A stretch of 64,000 nucleotides of DNA from Methylobacterium currus (GTDB lineage Bacteria > Pseudomonadota > Alphaproteobacteria > Rhizobiales > Beijerinckiaceae): contig NZ_CP028843.1 in assembly GCF_003058325.1 (NCBI RefSeq), forward strand, positions 6,057,001-6,121,000, read 5' to 3'. A model generated the notes under the pieces. That model was not told the origin of the DNA. It was given only the letters and a program-made list of their open reading frames with translations, and did no database searches. The number at the start of each line of letters is the position of its first letter. The stretch's first letter is position 1. A program made the position numbers and the translations under genes. Positions 36,033-45,361 of the stretch are shown piece by piece.

Positions 36033-36934
36033 TCAGCTTCATCGACGATCATCGCGAGGTCTACGGGGTCGAGCCGATCTGCAGGGTGCTGCCGATTGCC
36101 CCATCGACCTACTACCTGCATGCTGCCCGGCGTGCCGATCCCGAGAAGCAACCGGTTCGTGCCCGCAGCGACGCGGCCTTGATGATCGAGATCAAGCGCG
36201 TGTTCGAGGCGAACTTCTGCGTCTACGGCGTGCGGAAGATCTGGCGGCAACTGGCCCGGGAGGGGATCGTGACCGCGCGATGCACGGTGGCGCGGTTGAT
36301 GCGCCGATTGGGCTTGGCGGGGGTGGTACGTGGCAGGACCGTGCGCACCACGATCCCCGACCCAGCCGCAGCCTGCCCGCTCGATCGGGTCAACCGTCAG
36401 TTCAAGGCTCCCCGACCGAATGCCTTGTGGGTCAGTGACTTCACGTACGTGGCGACGTGGTCGGGCTTCGTCTATATGGCCTTCGTCATCGATGTGTTCG
36501 CCCGGCGCATCGTCGGTTGGCGAGCCTCACGTAGCGCTCATGCGAGCTTCGTGCTGGATGCTCTGGAACAGGCGCTGCACGAGCGTCGTCCTGTGCAGGG
36601 CAGCGGGCTGGTGCATCACTCGGACCGTGGCTCGCAATACTTAGCTCTACGGTACACCGAGCGCCTGGCTGGAGCCGGCATCGAGCCGTCGGTCGGCAGC
36701 GTCGGTGACAGCTACGACAACGCCTTGGCGGAGACGATCAACGGCCTGTTCAAGGCAGAGGTCATCCATCGACGCGGGCCGTGGCGATCCTTCGAGGCGG
36801 TCGAGTACGCCACCCTGGAATGGGTCGACTGGTACAACCACCGTCGCCTCCTCGCGCCGATCGGCAACGTTCCTCCCGCCGAGGCCGAAGCGCGCTATCA
36901 TGCCAACGTCGGCGACCAAGCCCTGGCCGCCTGA
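36029..36934 (+). CDS. IS3-family transposase OrfB
   Basis: 301 residues. HTH_21 ([20 protein letters not shown]), then the rve core with Asp in [18 protein letters not shown], Asp in [19 protein letters not shown] and Glu in [17 protein letters not shown]. The frame appears complete. Confidence 0.9.
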   Translation: MISFIDDHREVYGVEPICRVLPIAPSTYYLHAARRADPEKQPVRARSDAALMIEIKRVFEANFCVYGVRKIWRQLAREGIVTARCTVARLMRRLGLAGVVRGRTVRTTIPDPAAACPLDRVNRQFKAPRPNALWVSDFTYVATWSGFVYMAFVIDVFARRIVGWRASRSAHASFVLDALEQALHERRPVQGSGLVHHSDRGSQYLALRYTERLAGAGIEPSVGSVGDSYDNALAETINGLFKAEVIHRRGPWRSFEAVEYATLEWVDWYNHRRLLAPIGNVPPAEAEARYHANVGDQALAA

Positions 36935-36985
36935 CCCAAGACAATCAGCCTCCGACAAACCCGGAGCGGTTCAGCCTCGACCCCC

Positions 36986-37418
36986 GAAGCGCCCCTTGGG
37001 CTGGCGGAGCCGGTGTCCGCGGCCACCCCTCGGATGAGGGCGCCACCCATGGAGTGATCCATGCGGCAGCAAACGGTCTCCTCAGGGCACATGCCTCCTC
37101 GGACGCCCGGTCAATGTCGCGGCGGTGCCAGACCACAGCGGCGCCCGACGCCAAGACCAACGCCGGACAGAACCCCCTCTCGGTCATCCGGTCCCGCACC
37201 GGCGCGGTCCTTACCCCGAGCGCCTCGGCCGCCATGCTGCTCAGCATGTACTCGTCCCCGAAGTCTTCGATGTCGCTCTCACGGAAAGTCGCCGAACCGG
37301 GCCCGTTGGCAGTGATCGAGCCTGGACGGGGCGGCGAGCGCACGACACACTCGTTGGTCAGCAGACCTGCCGCTGCCTGTTTCTGGGTGAGGTAGGGGCA
37401 GAGTCGTCCGACGATCAT
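36986..37418 (-). pseudogene. truncated protein with helix-turn-helix character
   Basis: The minus-strand frame from 37418 reads MIVGRLCPYLTQKQAAAGLL, then FRESDIEDFGDEYMLSSMAA and RTAPVRDRMTERGFCPALVL. This pattern (a helix-turn-helix unit, a short link, then a second unit) resembles the C-terminal part of TniQ-like transposon proteins, but only weakly. The frame is cut at its C-terminus by the IS3 right end. The start may be further upstream in an altered context. Confidence 0.38.
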
Positions 37419-37501
37419 GTCCAGGGGGCAAGCGTGTCCTCCCTCTCCCAGAACATGAGCTTCCCCTCACCCGAGGTCCTACGGGTTCCTCGGGTGGCAC
37501 C

Positions 37502-37999
37502 TCACCCCGGCGGAGCCGACACGACCTTCCTGGTCCGCTTGCCCTCCCGAAGCGCCCGGGCACCGAAGCGGAGCCCCGGCGCGGGCGATGCCACGGCCAA
37601 GTCGCCGCCCGCGCCCGCGAGATCGTCGAGTATCGGGCAGTCTGGGCGGTGGTCGCCGCCGCAGTGCTCGGCAAGGTCCGACAGCGTGCGCACCATGGCC
37701 TGCAGTTCCCCGACCTTCCTGTTCAGCGCCGCCACGTGTTCCAGCGCCACGGCCTTGACCTGCGCGCTCGCCCGGTCCCGGTCGCGCCAGAGGGCCAGCA
37801 GCCCGGAGATCTGCTCCACGGAGAAGCCGAGATCGCGGGCGCGGCGGATGAAGCGAAGCGCGTGGACGTCCGCCTCGCCGTAGTGGCGATAGCCGGAATC
37901 CGAGCGCCCGGCCTTAGCGATCAGGCCTATGCTCTCGTAGTACCGGATCATCTTGGTCGAGACGCCCGACGCCTCGGCGGCCTGCCCGATGTTCAGCAT
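37502..37999 (-). CDS. cueR: CueR/HmrR-type MerR-family copper regulator
   Basis: 165 residues. MerR helix-turn-helix (MLNIGQAAEASGVSTKMIRY) and the conserved YRHYGEADVHALRFIRRARD. The metal-binding loop EHCGGDHRPDCPILDDL has two Cys separated by seven residues, as in the Cu(I)/Ag(I) sensors. It is the last gene of the copA operon (13 bases after copA) and should activate the two 19-bp-spaced promoters upstream of copA and copZ. It has a longer C-terminal tail than E. coli CueR. Confidence 0.9.
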   Translation of the reverse strand: MLNIGQAAEASGVSTKMIRYYESIGLIAKAGRSDSGYRHYGEADVHALRFIRRARDLGFSVEQISGLLALWRDRDRASAQVKAVALEHVAALNRKVGELQAMVRTLSDLAEHCGGDHRPDCPILDDLAGAGGDLAVASPAPGLRFGARALREGKRTRKVVSAPPG

Positions 38000-38012
38000 G
38001 GCAACGCTCCGC

Positions 38013-40577
38013 TCACTCCGCAGGGGCCACCCGTCCCGGCGCTGGGGCGAGCCCGGCCCTCCCGCCGCCGGCCGGGCCCGGGATGGCCGGCGGCGAGAAG
38101 CGCCTCAGACGCAGGGCGTTCGTGACCACGAACACGCTGGACAGAGCCATCGCGCCGGCGGCCAGGACGGGTGACAGCATCATCCCGTTCAGGGGATACA
38201 GCACGCCCGCCGCGACCGGGACGAGGGCGACGTTGTAGGCGAAGGCCCAGAACAGGTTCTGTCGGATGTTGCGCATCACCGCCCGCGACACCGCGACCGC
38301 GTTCACGACCCCGCGCAGGTCACCCGACATCAGGACGACGCCGGCGCTCTCGACGGCAACGTCCGTCCCGGTCCCCACCGCAAGGCCGACGTCCGCCTCG
38401 GCGAGGGCGGGAGCATCGTTGATGCCGTCCCCGACGAAGGCGACCTTGCCGCCCGCGGCCGAGCGAAGCCCCTTCACGGCTGCGACCTTGCCGTCGGGCA
38501 GCACTTCCGCCACGACCTCGTCAATCCCGACCTTGCGGGCAATGGCCTCGGCGGTCCGGCGATTGTCGCCCGTGACCATCGCCACCCTAAGCCCGAGCGT
38601 CCGGAGGGCCCTGACCGCGGCCGGCGAGTTCTCCCGCACCGGGTCGGCGACGGCGAGGATGGCGACCGGACGGCCGTCGACCGCGGCGTAGAGAGGACTC
38701 TTGCCTTCCCCGCCGAGCTGGGCCGCCTCGGGCGCGAAGCCGGAGACGTCGTAGCCGAGGCGGGCCATGAACCGGTCGGCCCCCACTTCCACCTTTCGGC
38801 CCCCCACGCGGCCGGAGACGCCGCAGCCCGGCACAGCCTCGAACTCCTGGACGGGGCCGACGGCCAGCCCGCGGCGCTTCGCCGCCTCCACCACGGCGGC
38901 GCCGACCGGGTGCTCCGAGCGGGCCTCGACCGCGGCGACCAGGGCCAGCACCTCGTCGCCGCCGGACCCTGCGGCCGGCGCGAGGTCGGTCAGCTCCGGG
39001 CGCCCCTCCGTCAGCGTCCCGGTCTTGTCGAACGCCACCGTGCCCACGTCACGGAGGGCCTGGAGCGCGTCGCCGTGGCGGAAGAGGACGCCGAGTTCGG
39101 CGGCGCGGCCCGTGCCCACCATGATCGAGGTCGGCGTGGCGAGGCCCATTGCGCAAGGGCAGGCGATGATCAGGACGGCGACGGCGTTCACCAGGGCGAG
39201 GCCGAGGGCGGGCGTCGGGCCGAACGCGACCCAGGCGACGAACGTCGCGGTGGCCGCCGCCATGACGGCGGGGACGAACCAGCCGGTCACGCGGTCGACG
39301 GCGGCCTGGATCGGGAGCTTCGAGCCCTGCGCCTCCTCGACCATGCGCACGATGCGCGCGAGCACCGTGTCGCCGCCCACGCCAGTGACCCGGAAGTCGA
39401 AACCGCCAGTCGCGTTCACGGTGCCTCCGACGACCATGTCGCCCGTGTTCTTGGCGACCGGGACGGGTTCGCCGGTGATCATCGCCTCGTCCACGTGGCT
39501 GGATCCGGCGACGACCTCGCCGTCGACCGCGACCCTCTCGCCGGGGCGCACCCGGACGATATCGCCGACGCACAGTGCCGCGACCTCCACCTCGGCCTCG
39601 CCACCGTCCCGGACCACGCGCGCCGTCGTCGGAGCGAGCGACACCAGCCGCTCGATGGCGGCGCCCGTGCGTCCCTTCGCACGCGCTTCGAGGTAACGCC
39701 CGAGCAGGACGAGGAAGACGATGACGGCTGCCGCCTCGTAGTAGACGTTCCCCGTGCCCGCCGGCAGCAGCCCGGGCAGGAAGGTCGCCACAAGCGAGTA
39801 GCCGTAGGCCGCGCTCGTGCCGAGCGCCACGAGGGAGTTCATGTCCGGGTGCCCTCGCAGCAGCGCCGGGACGCCCTTCCTGAGGAAGCGCAAGCCCGGG
39901 CCGAACAGGACGAGGCCAGCGAGCGCCGCCTCGACCGTCCAGGTCGCACGCATGCCGACGGTATGCGTCACCCACGCGTGCAGCGCGGGGACGAGGTGCG
40001 ACCCCATCTCGACGGCGAACAGCGGGAGCGCGAGGGCGAGCGCGAGCAGGAGGTCGCGGCGTAGGCCGGCCGCCCCGGACTCGCGTGCCTCGCGCGCCCG
40101 GTCGGTGCCCCGGTCCTCCCCGACCGTGCGCGCCTCGTATCCCGTCCCTTCCACGGCCTCCAGGAGGTCCGCCTCCCTCACGGCGCCCGCCGGGTGACGC
40201 ACCGTCGCGCGTCCCGTCGCCAAGTTCACGGCGGCGCCTGTCACCCCGGGTATGCGGGCAAGGGCCTGCTCGACGCGCGAGACGCAGGACGCACAGGTCA
40301 TGCCGTCAACCGCGATCTCGGTCCGAGCCTCCGGCACGGCGTAGCCCGCCTCCTCGATGGCGCGGACGGCGGCGGCCGGGTCCGCGGCGCCGGAGAATCG
40401 CACACGCGCGCGGGCCGTCGCCAGGTTCACCGCCGCTTCGGCGACGCCGGGAAGCCGACCGAGCGCGGCCTCGACCCGAACGACGCAGGATGCGCAGCTC
40501 ATGCCCTCCACCGGTAGGCTGAGCTGCCGTCCCGGGGCGGCATGGTGAGTGGAAGCTTGGACGACGTCCTGACCCAT
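38013..40577 (-). CDS. copA: Cu(I)-exporting P1B-type ATPase
   Basis: 854 residues from ATG 40577, behind GAGGAG. Two N-terminal heavy-metal domains (GMSCASC near 25 and MTCASC near 95), eight membrane helices, the translocation motif [14 protein letters not shown], the phosphorylation site DKTGTLTEG, the SEHPVG nucleotide-binding motif and [10 protein letters not shown]. It pumps Cu(I) from the cytosol to the periplasm. It starts 35 bases downstream of a CueR-type promoter. Confidence 0.96.
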   Translation of the reverse strand: MGQDVVQASTHHAAPGRQLSLPVEGMSCASCVVRVEAALGRLPGVAEAAVNLATARARVRFSGAADPAAAVRAIEEAGYAVPEARTEIAVDGMTCASCVSRVEQALARIPGVTGAAVNLATGRATVRHPAGAVREADLLEAVEGTGYEARTVGEDRGTDRAREARESGAAGLRRDLLLALALALPLFAVEMGSHLVPALHAWVTHTVGMRATWTVEAALAGLVLFGPGLRFLRKGVPALLRGHPDMNSLVALGTSAAYGYSLVATFLPGLLPAGTGNVYYEAAAVIVFLVLLGRYLEARAKGRTGAAIERLVSLAPTTARVVRDGGEAEVEVAALCVGDIVRVRPGERVAVDGEVVAGSSHVDEAMITGEPVPVAKNTGDMVVGGTVNATGGFDFRVTGVGGDTVLARIVRMVEEAQGSKLPIQAAVDRVTGWFVPAVMAAATATFVAWVAFGPTPALGLALVNAVAVLIIACPCAMGLATPTSIMVGTGRAAELGVLFRHGDALQALRDVGTVAFDKTGTLTEGRPELTDLAPAAGSGGDEVLALVAAVEARSEHPVGAAVVEAAKRRGLAVGPVQEFEAVPGCGVSGRVGGRKVEVGADRFMARLGYDVSGFAPEAAQLGGEGKSPLYAAVDGRPVAILAVADPVRENSPAAVRALRTLGLRVAMVTGDNRRTAEAIARKVGIDEVVAEVLPDGKVAAVKGLRSAAGGKVAFVGDGINDAPALAEADVGLAVGTGTDVAVESAGVVLMSGDLRGVVNAVAVSRAVMRNIRQNLFWAFAYNVALVPVAAGVLYPLNGMMLSPVLAAGAMALSSVFVVTNALRLRRFSPPAIPGPAGGGRAGLAPAPGRVAPAE

Positions 40578-40611
40578 GGTCGGTGCACTCCTCTGTCTCG
40601 ACTTCCACGGA

Positions 40612-40642
40612 CAGATAAGGCTTCCAACGATGGGAGGGTCAA
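40612..40642 (-). promoter_or_regulatory. CueR-type promoter of copA
   Basis: Read on the minus strand: -35 TTGACC (40642-40637), a 19-bp spacer with CTCC-CATCGTT-GGAAG, and -10 TATCTG (40617-40612). The over-long 19-bp spacer with a dyad inside is the hallmark of MerR-family activated promoters. Confidence 0.82.
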
Positions 40643-40725
40643 CGGGATCCCGGCGATGCCACCCACATGGACCAATGAACTGGGCGGAGCGGGATCGCAC
40701 CTGCCGCGCGAAAGGCCACCGGCCC

Positions 40726-40756
40726 TTGACCTTCCCATCGTTGGAAGGACCATGTG
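40726..40756 (+). promoter_or_regulatory. CueR-type promoter of copZ
   Basis: TTGACC (40726-40731), a 19-bp spacer containing the perfect dyad CCTTCC-CATCGTT-GGAAGG when the -35 end is included, then CATGTG as -10. It shares the central CATCGTTGGAAG with the copA promoter 90 bases away on the other strand. Confidence 0.82.
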
Positions 40757-40786
40757 GGAGGGGAACGCGCTACAAAGGAGATGGTC

Positions 40787-40990
40787 ATGCTGCGTTTCCA
40801 CGTGTCCAACATGAACTGCGGCGGCTGCGCCAAGGGCGTCACCCGTGCCGTCCAGGGTCTTGACGGTGACGTGAAGGTCGACGTCGACCTGTCCAGCCGG
40901 GAGATCACCGTCCGCGGCGCCGTCGACCCATCGCGAGTGGTGGCAGCCCTCAGGCAAGCCGGGTACGAAGCCCGGGCGCTGGGCGCCTAA
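40787..40990 (+). CDS. copZ: CopZ-like copper chaperone
   Basis: 67 residues, one heavy-metal-associated ferredoxin-like domain: MLRFHVSNMNCGGCAKGVTR with the Cu(I) site C-G-G-C. It hands Cu(I) to CopA and possibly CueR. The ATG at 40787 has AAAGGAG at six bases. Divergent from copA and under its own CueR-type promoter. Confidence 0.93.
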   Translation: MLRFHVSNMNCGGCAKGVTRAVQGLDGDVKVDVDLSSREITVRGAVDPSRVVAALRQAGYEARALGA

Positions 40991-41001
40991 ATCACGCGCC
41001 T

Positions 41002-41036
41002 GCGGGATCCACCGGCAGCGAGTGCCGGGATCCCGC
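41002..41036. terminator. strong hairpin after copZ
   Basis: GCGGGATC / GATCCCGC and, inside it, CCGGCA / TGCCGG form an interrupted 14-bp stem starting 12 bases after the copZ stop. There is no T-run, so it may act as a transcript-stabilising hairpin or a factor-dependent terminator. Confidence 0.5.
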
Positions 41037-41086
41037 GGCCCCTGGCTTGCATTGTCCGGCACAGCCGTGAGACAGTTCAGGCGGGC

Positions 41087-41521
41087 GTGTTTCGAAGCGG
41101 ACGAACCTTGCTATCGTTGAGGACCCTCCTCGTCGCGATGGTCGCGGCGTGCCTGGCGGCCTTCCCGGCCGGCATCTGGCGCGCATCCGCACCCATCGGC
41201 GTGACTGCGTCCCGCGCCGCGGACGGCGTGCGGTACGCGCATGGCGGGGCGGGTCACCACCATGGCATGACCGGGCCGCACGAGGACGCCCCGGTTTCGC
41301 TCACGGCCGAGCCCGATGACGACGGCTGCATGCATCACGCGTCCGGCGGCAAGCGCTGTGCCCCAACCTGCTGCGGCTTCGCCTGCCATGCCTTCGAGCC
41401 CTCGCTCGCGCCCGGGCTGACGGACCCGCCCAGCCGCACCTCCGATTGCCACGTGACGAACGACGAGCAAGTCGAGGGCGGCACGCCTTTCCGCATCGAG
41501 CGCCCACCCAGGGCAGCCTGA
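41087..41521 (+). CDS. CopL-like periplasmic His/Cys-rich protein
   Basis: 144 residues from a GTG. The N-terminal hydrophobic stretch (LLVAMVAACLAAFPAG) is a signal or anchor. The mature part has metal-binding clusters: HGGAGHHHGMTGPHEDA, a CMHHASGGKRCAPTCCGFAC segment and a final Cys/His. This composition matches CopL-type copper-responsive proteins found before cop operons. The exact role (metal sponge or leader) is not established from sequence. Confidence 0.58.
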   Translation: MFRSGRTLLSLRTLLVAMVAACLAAFPAGIWRASAPIGVTASRAADGVRYAHGGAGHHHGMTGPHEDAPVSLTAEPDDDGCMHHASGGKRCAPTCCGFACHAFEPSLAPGLTDPPSRTSDCHVTNDEQVEGGTPFRIERPPRAA

Positions 41522-41849
41522 ACCGGGGCGGACCCGCGTCCACCTCGCGCGAGGCTTCCGTCAGCGGAACTCATCGCGTCGCTCGACTGACCGGTTCGCG
41601 TCCTTGCCCGCGGGCAAGGCCATGTCCCGTGCCTGCCCCCTTCGGCCGCTTGCCTGACGCCACCCGGCGGCGGACCGGGAACCGCTGCCTCGTCGAGGCG
41701 GAGGGCGAGGCGGCGTGACCACCGACCGGTCGTCCATTCGCGTGTCCCGAACGGCACCACCCGCGCCGCGTCCTGCCTGGCCTATGGCGAGGCTCGCGCA
41801 GGCCGGTCGTGCCCAGGGACCGACCAGGCCATCGTACCAGGATCGACCA
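41522..41849. other. 328-bp intergenic region
   Basis: GC-rich sequence between the CopL-like and PCuAC-like genes. The minus-strand open frames here show no family character, and I see no clear promoter or operator. Confidence 0.5.
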
Positions 41850-42326
41850 GTGACAACGAACTTGTTCCGGGCATTCGCCGCGGCCGGGGCGCTTGCCCTC
41901 GTGGCCGGGCCCGCCCTGTCGCATGACGAGGGCGCCACGGCGGGCGGGATCCACATCGAGGGGATCGCCGCCACCCCGGCGAGACCAGGCGAGACGAGCC
42001 GGGTCACGTTCACCATCGAGAACGACGGGCCGGACCGGGCCGTGCTGGTGGGACTGCTCCTGCCCACCGGCGAGCCGTCGCAGGTGCGCGGGTTCCTGGG
42101 TGGGGGCCACAGCGCCGCGATGGCCGGCGTGCGCGTCGGGGCGGGTGACGTCTACGGGCTCGGCGACCGCACGGCCTGGATCGACATCGGCCCCCTTCGG
42201 AACGAGCTGCCGGACGGCGCGACGGTCCCGGCCGTCATCCGGTTCGACAGCTTCGATGTTCCGGTCACGCTGCATGTGGGCGGCATGCCTGCGGCCGGCA
42301 CACCCTCGGCCCGGGCATCCCGGTGA
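41850..42326 (+). CDS. PCuAC-like periplasmic copper chaperone
   Basis: 158 residues from a GTG behind AGGATCG, with a signal peptide ending at ALS-HDEG. The beta-sandwich pattern and the spacing of GIHIEGIAATPARPG, VTFTIENDGPDRAVLVG and VPAVIRFDSFDVPVTLHV match the PCuAC (DUF461) fold. The usual Met-rich copper site is not obvious; only HDEG, a GGGHSAAMAG segment and a terminal LHVGGM could supply ligands. It overlaps the cyclase gene by four bases (GTGA). Confidence 0.65.
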   Translation: MTTNLFRAFAAAGALALVAGPALSHDEGATAGGIHIEGIAATPARPGETSRVTFTIENDGPDRAVLVGLLLPTGEPSQVRGFLGGGHSAAMAGVRVGAGDVYGLGDRTAWIDIGPLRNELPDGATVPAVIRFDSFDVPVTLHVGGMPAAGTPSARASR

Positions 42327-43687
42327 GCGGCATGCCACCACCTCCGATATCGCTGGCCGACACCGCCGGGCTTTTCTCGGCGGAGCTGCCCGCCCGGATC
42401 GAGCAGGGCTTCGAGCGGCGGGCGCTGGCCCCCCGGATCGGGGTCGTCCTCATCCTCCTGCTGGGTGCCCTCGCCGACTACGGCCACGGCGAACGCACGG
42501 GCCATTGGGTCGTGCTCGGGGCTTACGGCCTCGTCACGCTGCTGGCGGCGGCCGGCGCCCGGGCGCGGTCCGAACGCGTCCGCTCTTGGCTCCCGCTCGC
42601 GGCGACGTGCGCCGACGCGGCCATCGCGGTCTACGTGGTCGCCGACCACGTGCCTCGTTACAGCGGCGAGGCCCACCTCGCGACCGACGCGGTCAGTCTA
42701 TTGCCGGCGTACCTGTTCCTGCTGCAGACCGGCATGCGTCTCAGGCCCCGGCTCGCCGCGCTCTTCGCGGCGCTCGTGGCCGCCGGGTGGGCGACGGCGC
42801 TGGCCTTGCTCCTCGACCCCGCGCGCCTCGGTCCGGACGGCGCGCACGTCCTGGTCCGCCAGGGGATGGGCCTCGCTGCGTTCGCTGTCGCGTCGGGCTT
42901 CGTCGTGTCGACGACGGCGTGGATGCGTGCCGCGGCCGCCGCGGCGTTGCGCGCCGGGGAGGAGCGGCTGATGCTGTCCAGGTTCCTGCCGGACGGCGTG
43001 GCCACCGAGGTCGTCCGCACGGGCGGCACGGCTTCCGTGGCCGAGCGCCACGCGACCCTGCTCAGCGTGGACCTGCGGGGTTCCTCGGCTCTCGCCAGGG
43101 CGTACCCGCCTGCGCTCTCCATCGCTTGGCTGCTGGAATTCCGGCGGCTCGTCCATGACGCGGTGACGACCCATGGCGGCGTAGTCGACAAGTACGTCGG
43201 CGACGGGGTGCTGGCGCTGTTCCTCGACGGCGATGCCGGCGAGCAGGCTGGCCGGGCACTGGCCGCAGCGGAGGCGATGCTCGACACCCTGACCGCGCTG
43301 AACCGCGAGCGGTCCAGGGCGGGGCGCCCGACGCTGCGGGTCATCGCCGCACTGCACTGCGGCCCGGTCCTGGCCGGCGTGTTCGACGACGGCCGGCGCG
43401 CCGAGTTCACGGTGCTCGGGACGGTCATGAACGACCTGTCGCGGATCGAGCGGCGCGCCAAGGAGGAAGACCTGGATGTGGTCGCCAGCGCCGACGTCCT
43501 GCGCCGGTTCGGCGCCGACGCGCCCGAACGGCTGGCTCCCCGCTCTTTGCCGCCCTCGGGGGAAACAACCCTGCCGCGCCTCTTCGCACTCCGCCTCGGC
43601 GCAGCCGAGCGGCCGGCGGAGAAAGGCGGGCGCGGCCTCCCGTCAGCCTCCCCCTCCATTGTCACCGACCCGGGAAGCGTGCCGTGA
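42323..43687 (+). CDS. membrane-bound class III adenylate/guanylate cyclase
   Basis: 454 residues from a GTG overlapping the upstream stop. Residues ~35-200 hold about six membrane helices. The C-terminal cyclase domain has the first metal Asp in LLSVDLRGSSALARA, the second in DKYVGDGVLALF, and the transition-state Asn/Arg in LGTVMNDLSRIERRA. All catalytic positions expected of an active class III cyclase are present. Coupling to a copper chaperone gene suggests that cyclic-nucleotide output responds to envelope copper; this is inference. Confidence 0.85.
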   Translation: MSGMPPPPISLADTAGLFSAELPARIEQGFERRALAPRIGVVLILLLGALADYGHGERTGHWVVLGAYGLVTLLAAAGARARSERVRSWLPLAATCADAAIAVYVVADHVPRYSGEAHLATDAVSLLPAYLFLLQTGMRLRPRLAALFAALVAAGWATALALLLDPARLGPDGAHVLVRQGMGLAAFAVASGFVVSTTAWMRAAAAAALRAGEERLMLSRFLPDGVATEVVRTGGTASVAERHATLLSVDLRGSSALARAYPPALSIAWLLEFRRLVHDAVTTHGGVVDKYVGDGVLALFLDGDAGEQAGRALAAAEAMLDTLTALNRERSRAGRPTLRVIAALHCGPVLAGVFDDGRRAEFTVLGTVMNDLSRIERRAKEEDLDVVASADVLRRFGADAPERLAPRSLPPSGETTLPRLFALRLGAAERPAEKGGRGLPSASPSIVTDPGSVP

Positions 43688-43847
43688 AAGCCACCCCGTC
43701 GTCCGGCACAGCGCCTTCCCCCGCCGAAGGCAGCGGCACGCCCGGCTTTGCAGGCCCCCACGGAAGGAACGTCGCCGCGCCCGACGACGCGACGTGGCGA
43801 CGTTCCGTCCGCTCCCCGCGAGTGATGAACGGAAGGAGGCCGCGACC

Positions 43848-44675
43848 ATGACACGCCCCGTAAAGCGCTGTCCGAAAGGAATTCCGCTGCTGCGCTCGTC
43901 CTGGTCCGCCCTGACGCCAGTGGATCCAGGGGCGGCCGAGGCCGCGCAGGCCTACCTCGCCCTCGCCGACGCCGCCCTGCCCGGCCTCGTCCGGTCCCTC
44001 CACCTCGTGGGCTCCGCCGTGCTGGGCGACTTCCGGTCCGGGTCGAGCGACGTGAACTTCGTTGCCGGGACGCACGGTCCGGCCCCGACTCAGGCGCTCG
44101 AAGCCGTTCACCAGGACATCGCGCCCGGGCATCCGCTCTCGCGACTCGACGGGATCTACGTCACGGAAGACGAGTTGCGCCTCGGGACGTGGGAGGTGAC
44201 CGGACCGCAAGTTCGACGCGGGCGGTTCATCCCCACCGGACCGCACGGGCGCCGGGCACTGGATCGGTACGCGTTCGCGACCGGCGCCGTCGCCGCCCGA
44301 GGGACGACGCCGACGGGGCTGGAGCATCGCATCTCGTCGCGGGACATCAACCGCGACCTCGTGCTGCTGGCGGGGAAGGCGGTCACGGCCGCCCGTCGCG
44401 CGGCGCCGAGCGCCTGGGAGGCGTCCTCCCTCGTCCTCGGCACCGCGCGCTTGCACTACACCCTGCTCACCGGGCGGGTGACGACGAAGACCGACGCCGG
44501 CCTGTACGGACTGGTTACGTTCTCGCCGTGCTGGGCGTCGGTCCTCGACCGGGCCTTAGCCGTCCGACGGGACGGCGCGGGTTCCGCGGCGGTACTCCAG
44601 GCCGGGGAGGTCGAGGCTTTTGCCGCCATGGTCGCCGCCGACATGGAGGAACTCGCCCCGGAGGCGCGCGGATGA
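43848..44675 (+). CDS. AadA-like nucleotidyltransferase
   Basis: 275 residues from ATG 43848, behind GGAAGGAGG. N-terminal nucleotidyltransferase fold with SLHLVGSAVLGDFRSGSSDV followed by NFVAGTH, and a C-terminal helical domain as in AadA (aminoglycoside adenylyltransferase; SWEASSL-type helices appear as AWEASSLVLG). AadA normally has Ser-Asp-x-Asp; here the second metal Asp is Asn (SDVN), which should weaken or change catalysis. It may not confer resistance. Confidence 0.72.
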   Translation: MTRPVKRCPKGIPLLRSSWSALTPVDPGAAEAAQAYLALADAALPGLVRSLHLVGSAVLGDFRSGSSDVNFVAGTHGPAPTQALEAVHQDIAPGHPLSRLDGIYVTEDELRLGTWEVTGPQVRRGRFIPTGPHGRRALDRYAFATGAVAARGTTPTGLEHRISSRDINRDLVLLAGKAVTAARRAAPSAWEASSLVLGTARLHYTLLTGRVTTKTDAGLYGLVTFSPCWASVLDRALAVRRDGAGSAAVLQAGEVEAFAAMVAADMEELAPEARG

Positions 44676-44895
44676 CGTTCACGTCGGCGCGGGTTCCGTT
44701 CGGCGTCGCGGCGTTGCTCCGCCTACGCGGGTCGCGACGTGGACATCCCGGGCGCGGCAGCCACGCGTCCGAGCGCGCCACGGGGTCGCCGCGTGCCGTC
44801 GCTCGAAGGGCGCTTATGGCGCGCTTCGGGCATCGCGCCCTTGTGGGGGCTAAACGGCTTCTCAAGCGGCTTTGAGCTCGTCACAGGGGGCGGGA

Positions 44896-45023
44896 TCAGA
44901 AGATCAGGTACACCGCCACAACAGTGGCAACGAGGGTCAGGGCACATCCCAGAATGGAAATCGGTTCTTCGCCGTTTCCTCCGTCTCGGAATCGTACCAC
45001 AGCGCCTCATCGTCATGTGTCAC
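44896..45023 (-). pseudogene. possible tiny membrane protein gene broken by a 1-base indel
   Basis: A GTG at 45023 has an excellent GAGGAAG site and starts THDDEALWYDSETEETAKN. One base out of frame, the sequence continues PISILGCALTLVATVVAVYL, a membrane helix, to a stop at 44896. Joined, they would make a ~42-aa single-helix protein. As it stands, the first frame ends after 28 codons. Otherwise 44676-45361 shows no gene. Confidence 0.35.
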
Positions 45024-45361
45024 GGCGGTCTTCCTCGCTTGTCCCCTGCCGGGATTGGGCGCTCCCAGAGGGTTCAGGCCTGAGCGTTAAATCGCAGCCA
45101 ACGGCATGCCGGGGGTGCCGCGACGGATCGTCGCGTGCCTGCAACGCGGGACCAACCGAAAGGGGGGTTGCCGCAAGGTGGATCGTGCCTGCCGGCACGC
45201 CGGCCCGGAAGGCGAAGCGAGGGCAAGTGGGCCGCGACTGCCCCGAAGCGATGCTTGGTTCGGATCGGATCCAGGCGGACGTGCTCGGGCGTCAGGCTAG
45301 GTCGAGGCCGAGCCGAATGTCTGCAGGACCATTCCCGGACGAGGGCGGACCGACATTTCGG

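Larger units (their letters stand above)
35650..36985 (+). mobile_element. second IS3-family element; left end unclear
   Basis: Holds orfA and orfB. The right end reads, on the complement, TGAACCGCTCCGGGTTTGTC followed by GGAGGCT. At the left only the inner part (CAGGAGGCTCC near 35675) is recognisable and the outer ~20 bases differ, so the left terminus may be lost. Boundaries are approximate. Confidence 0.65.
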
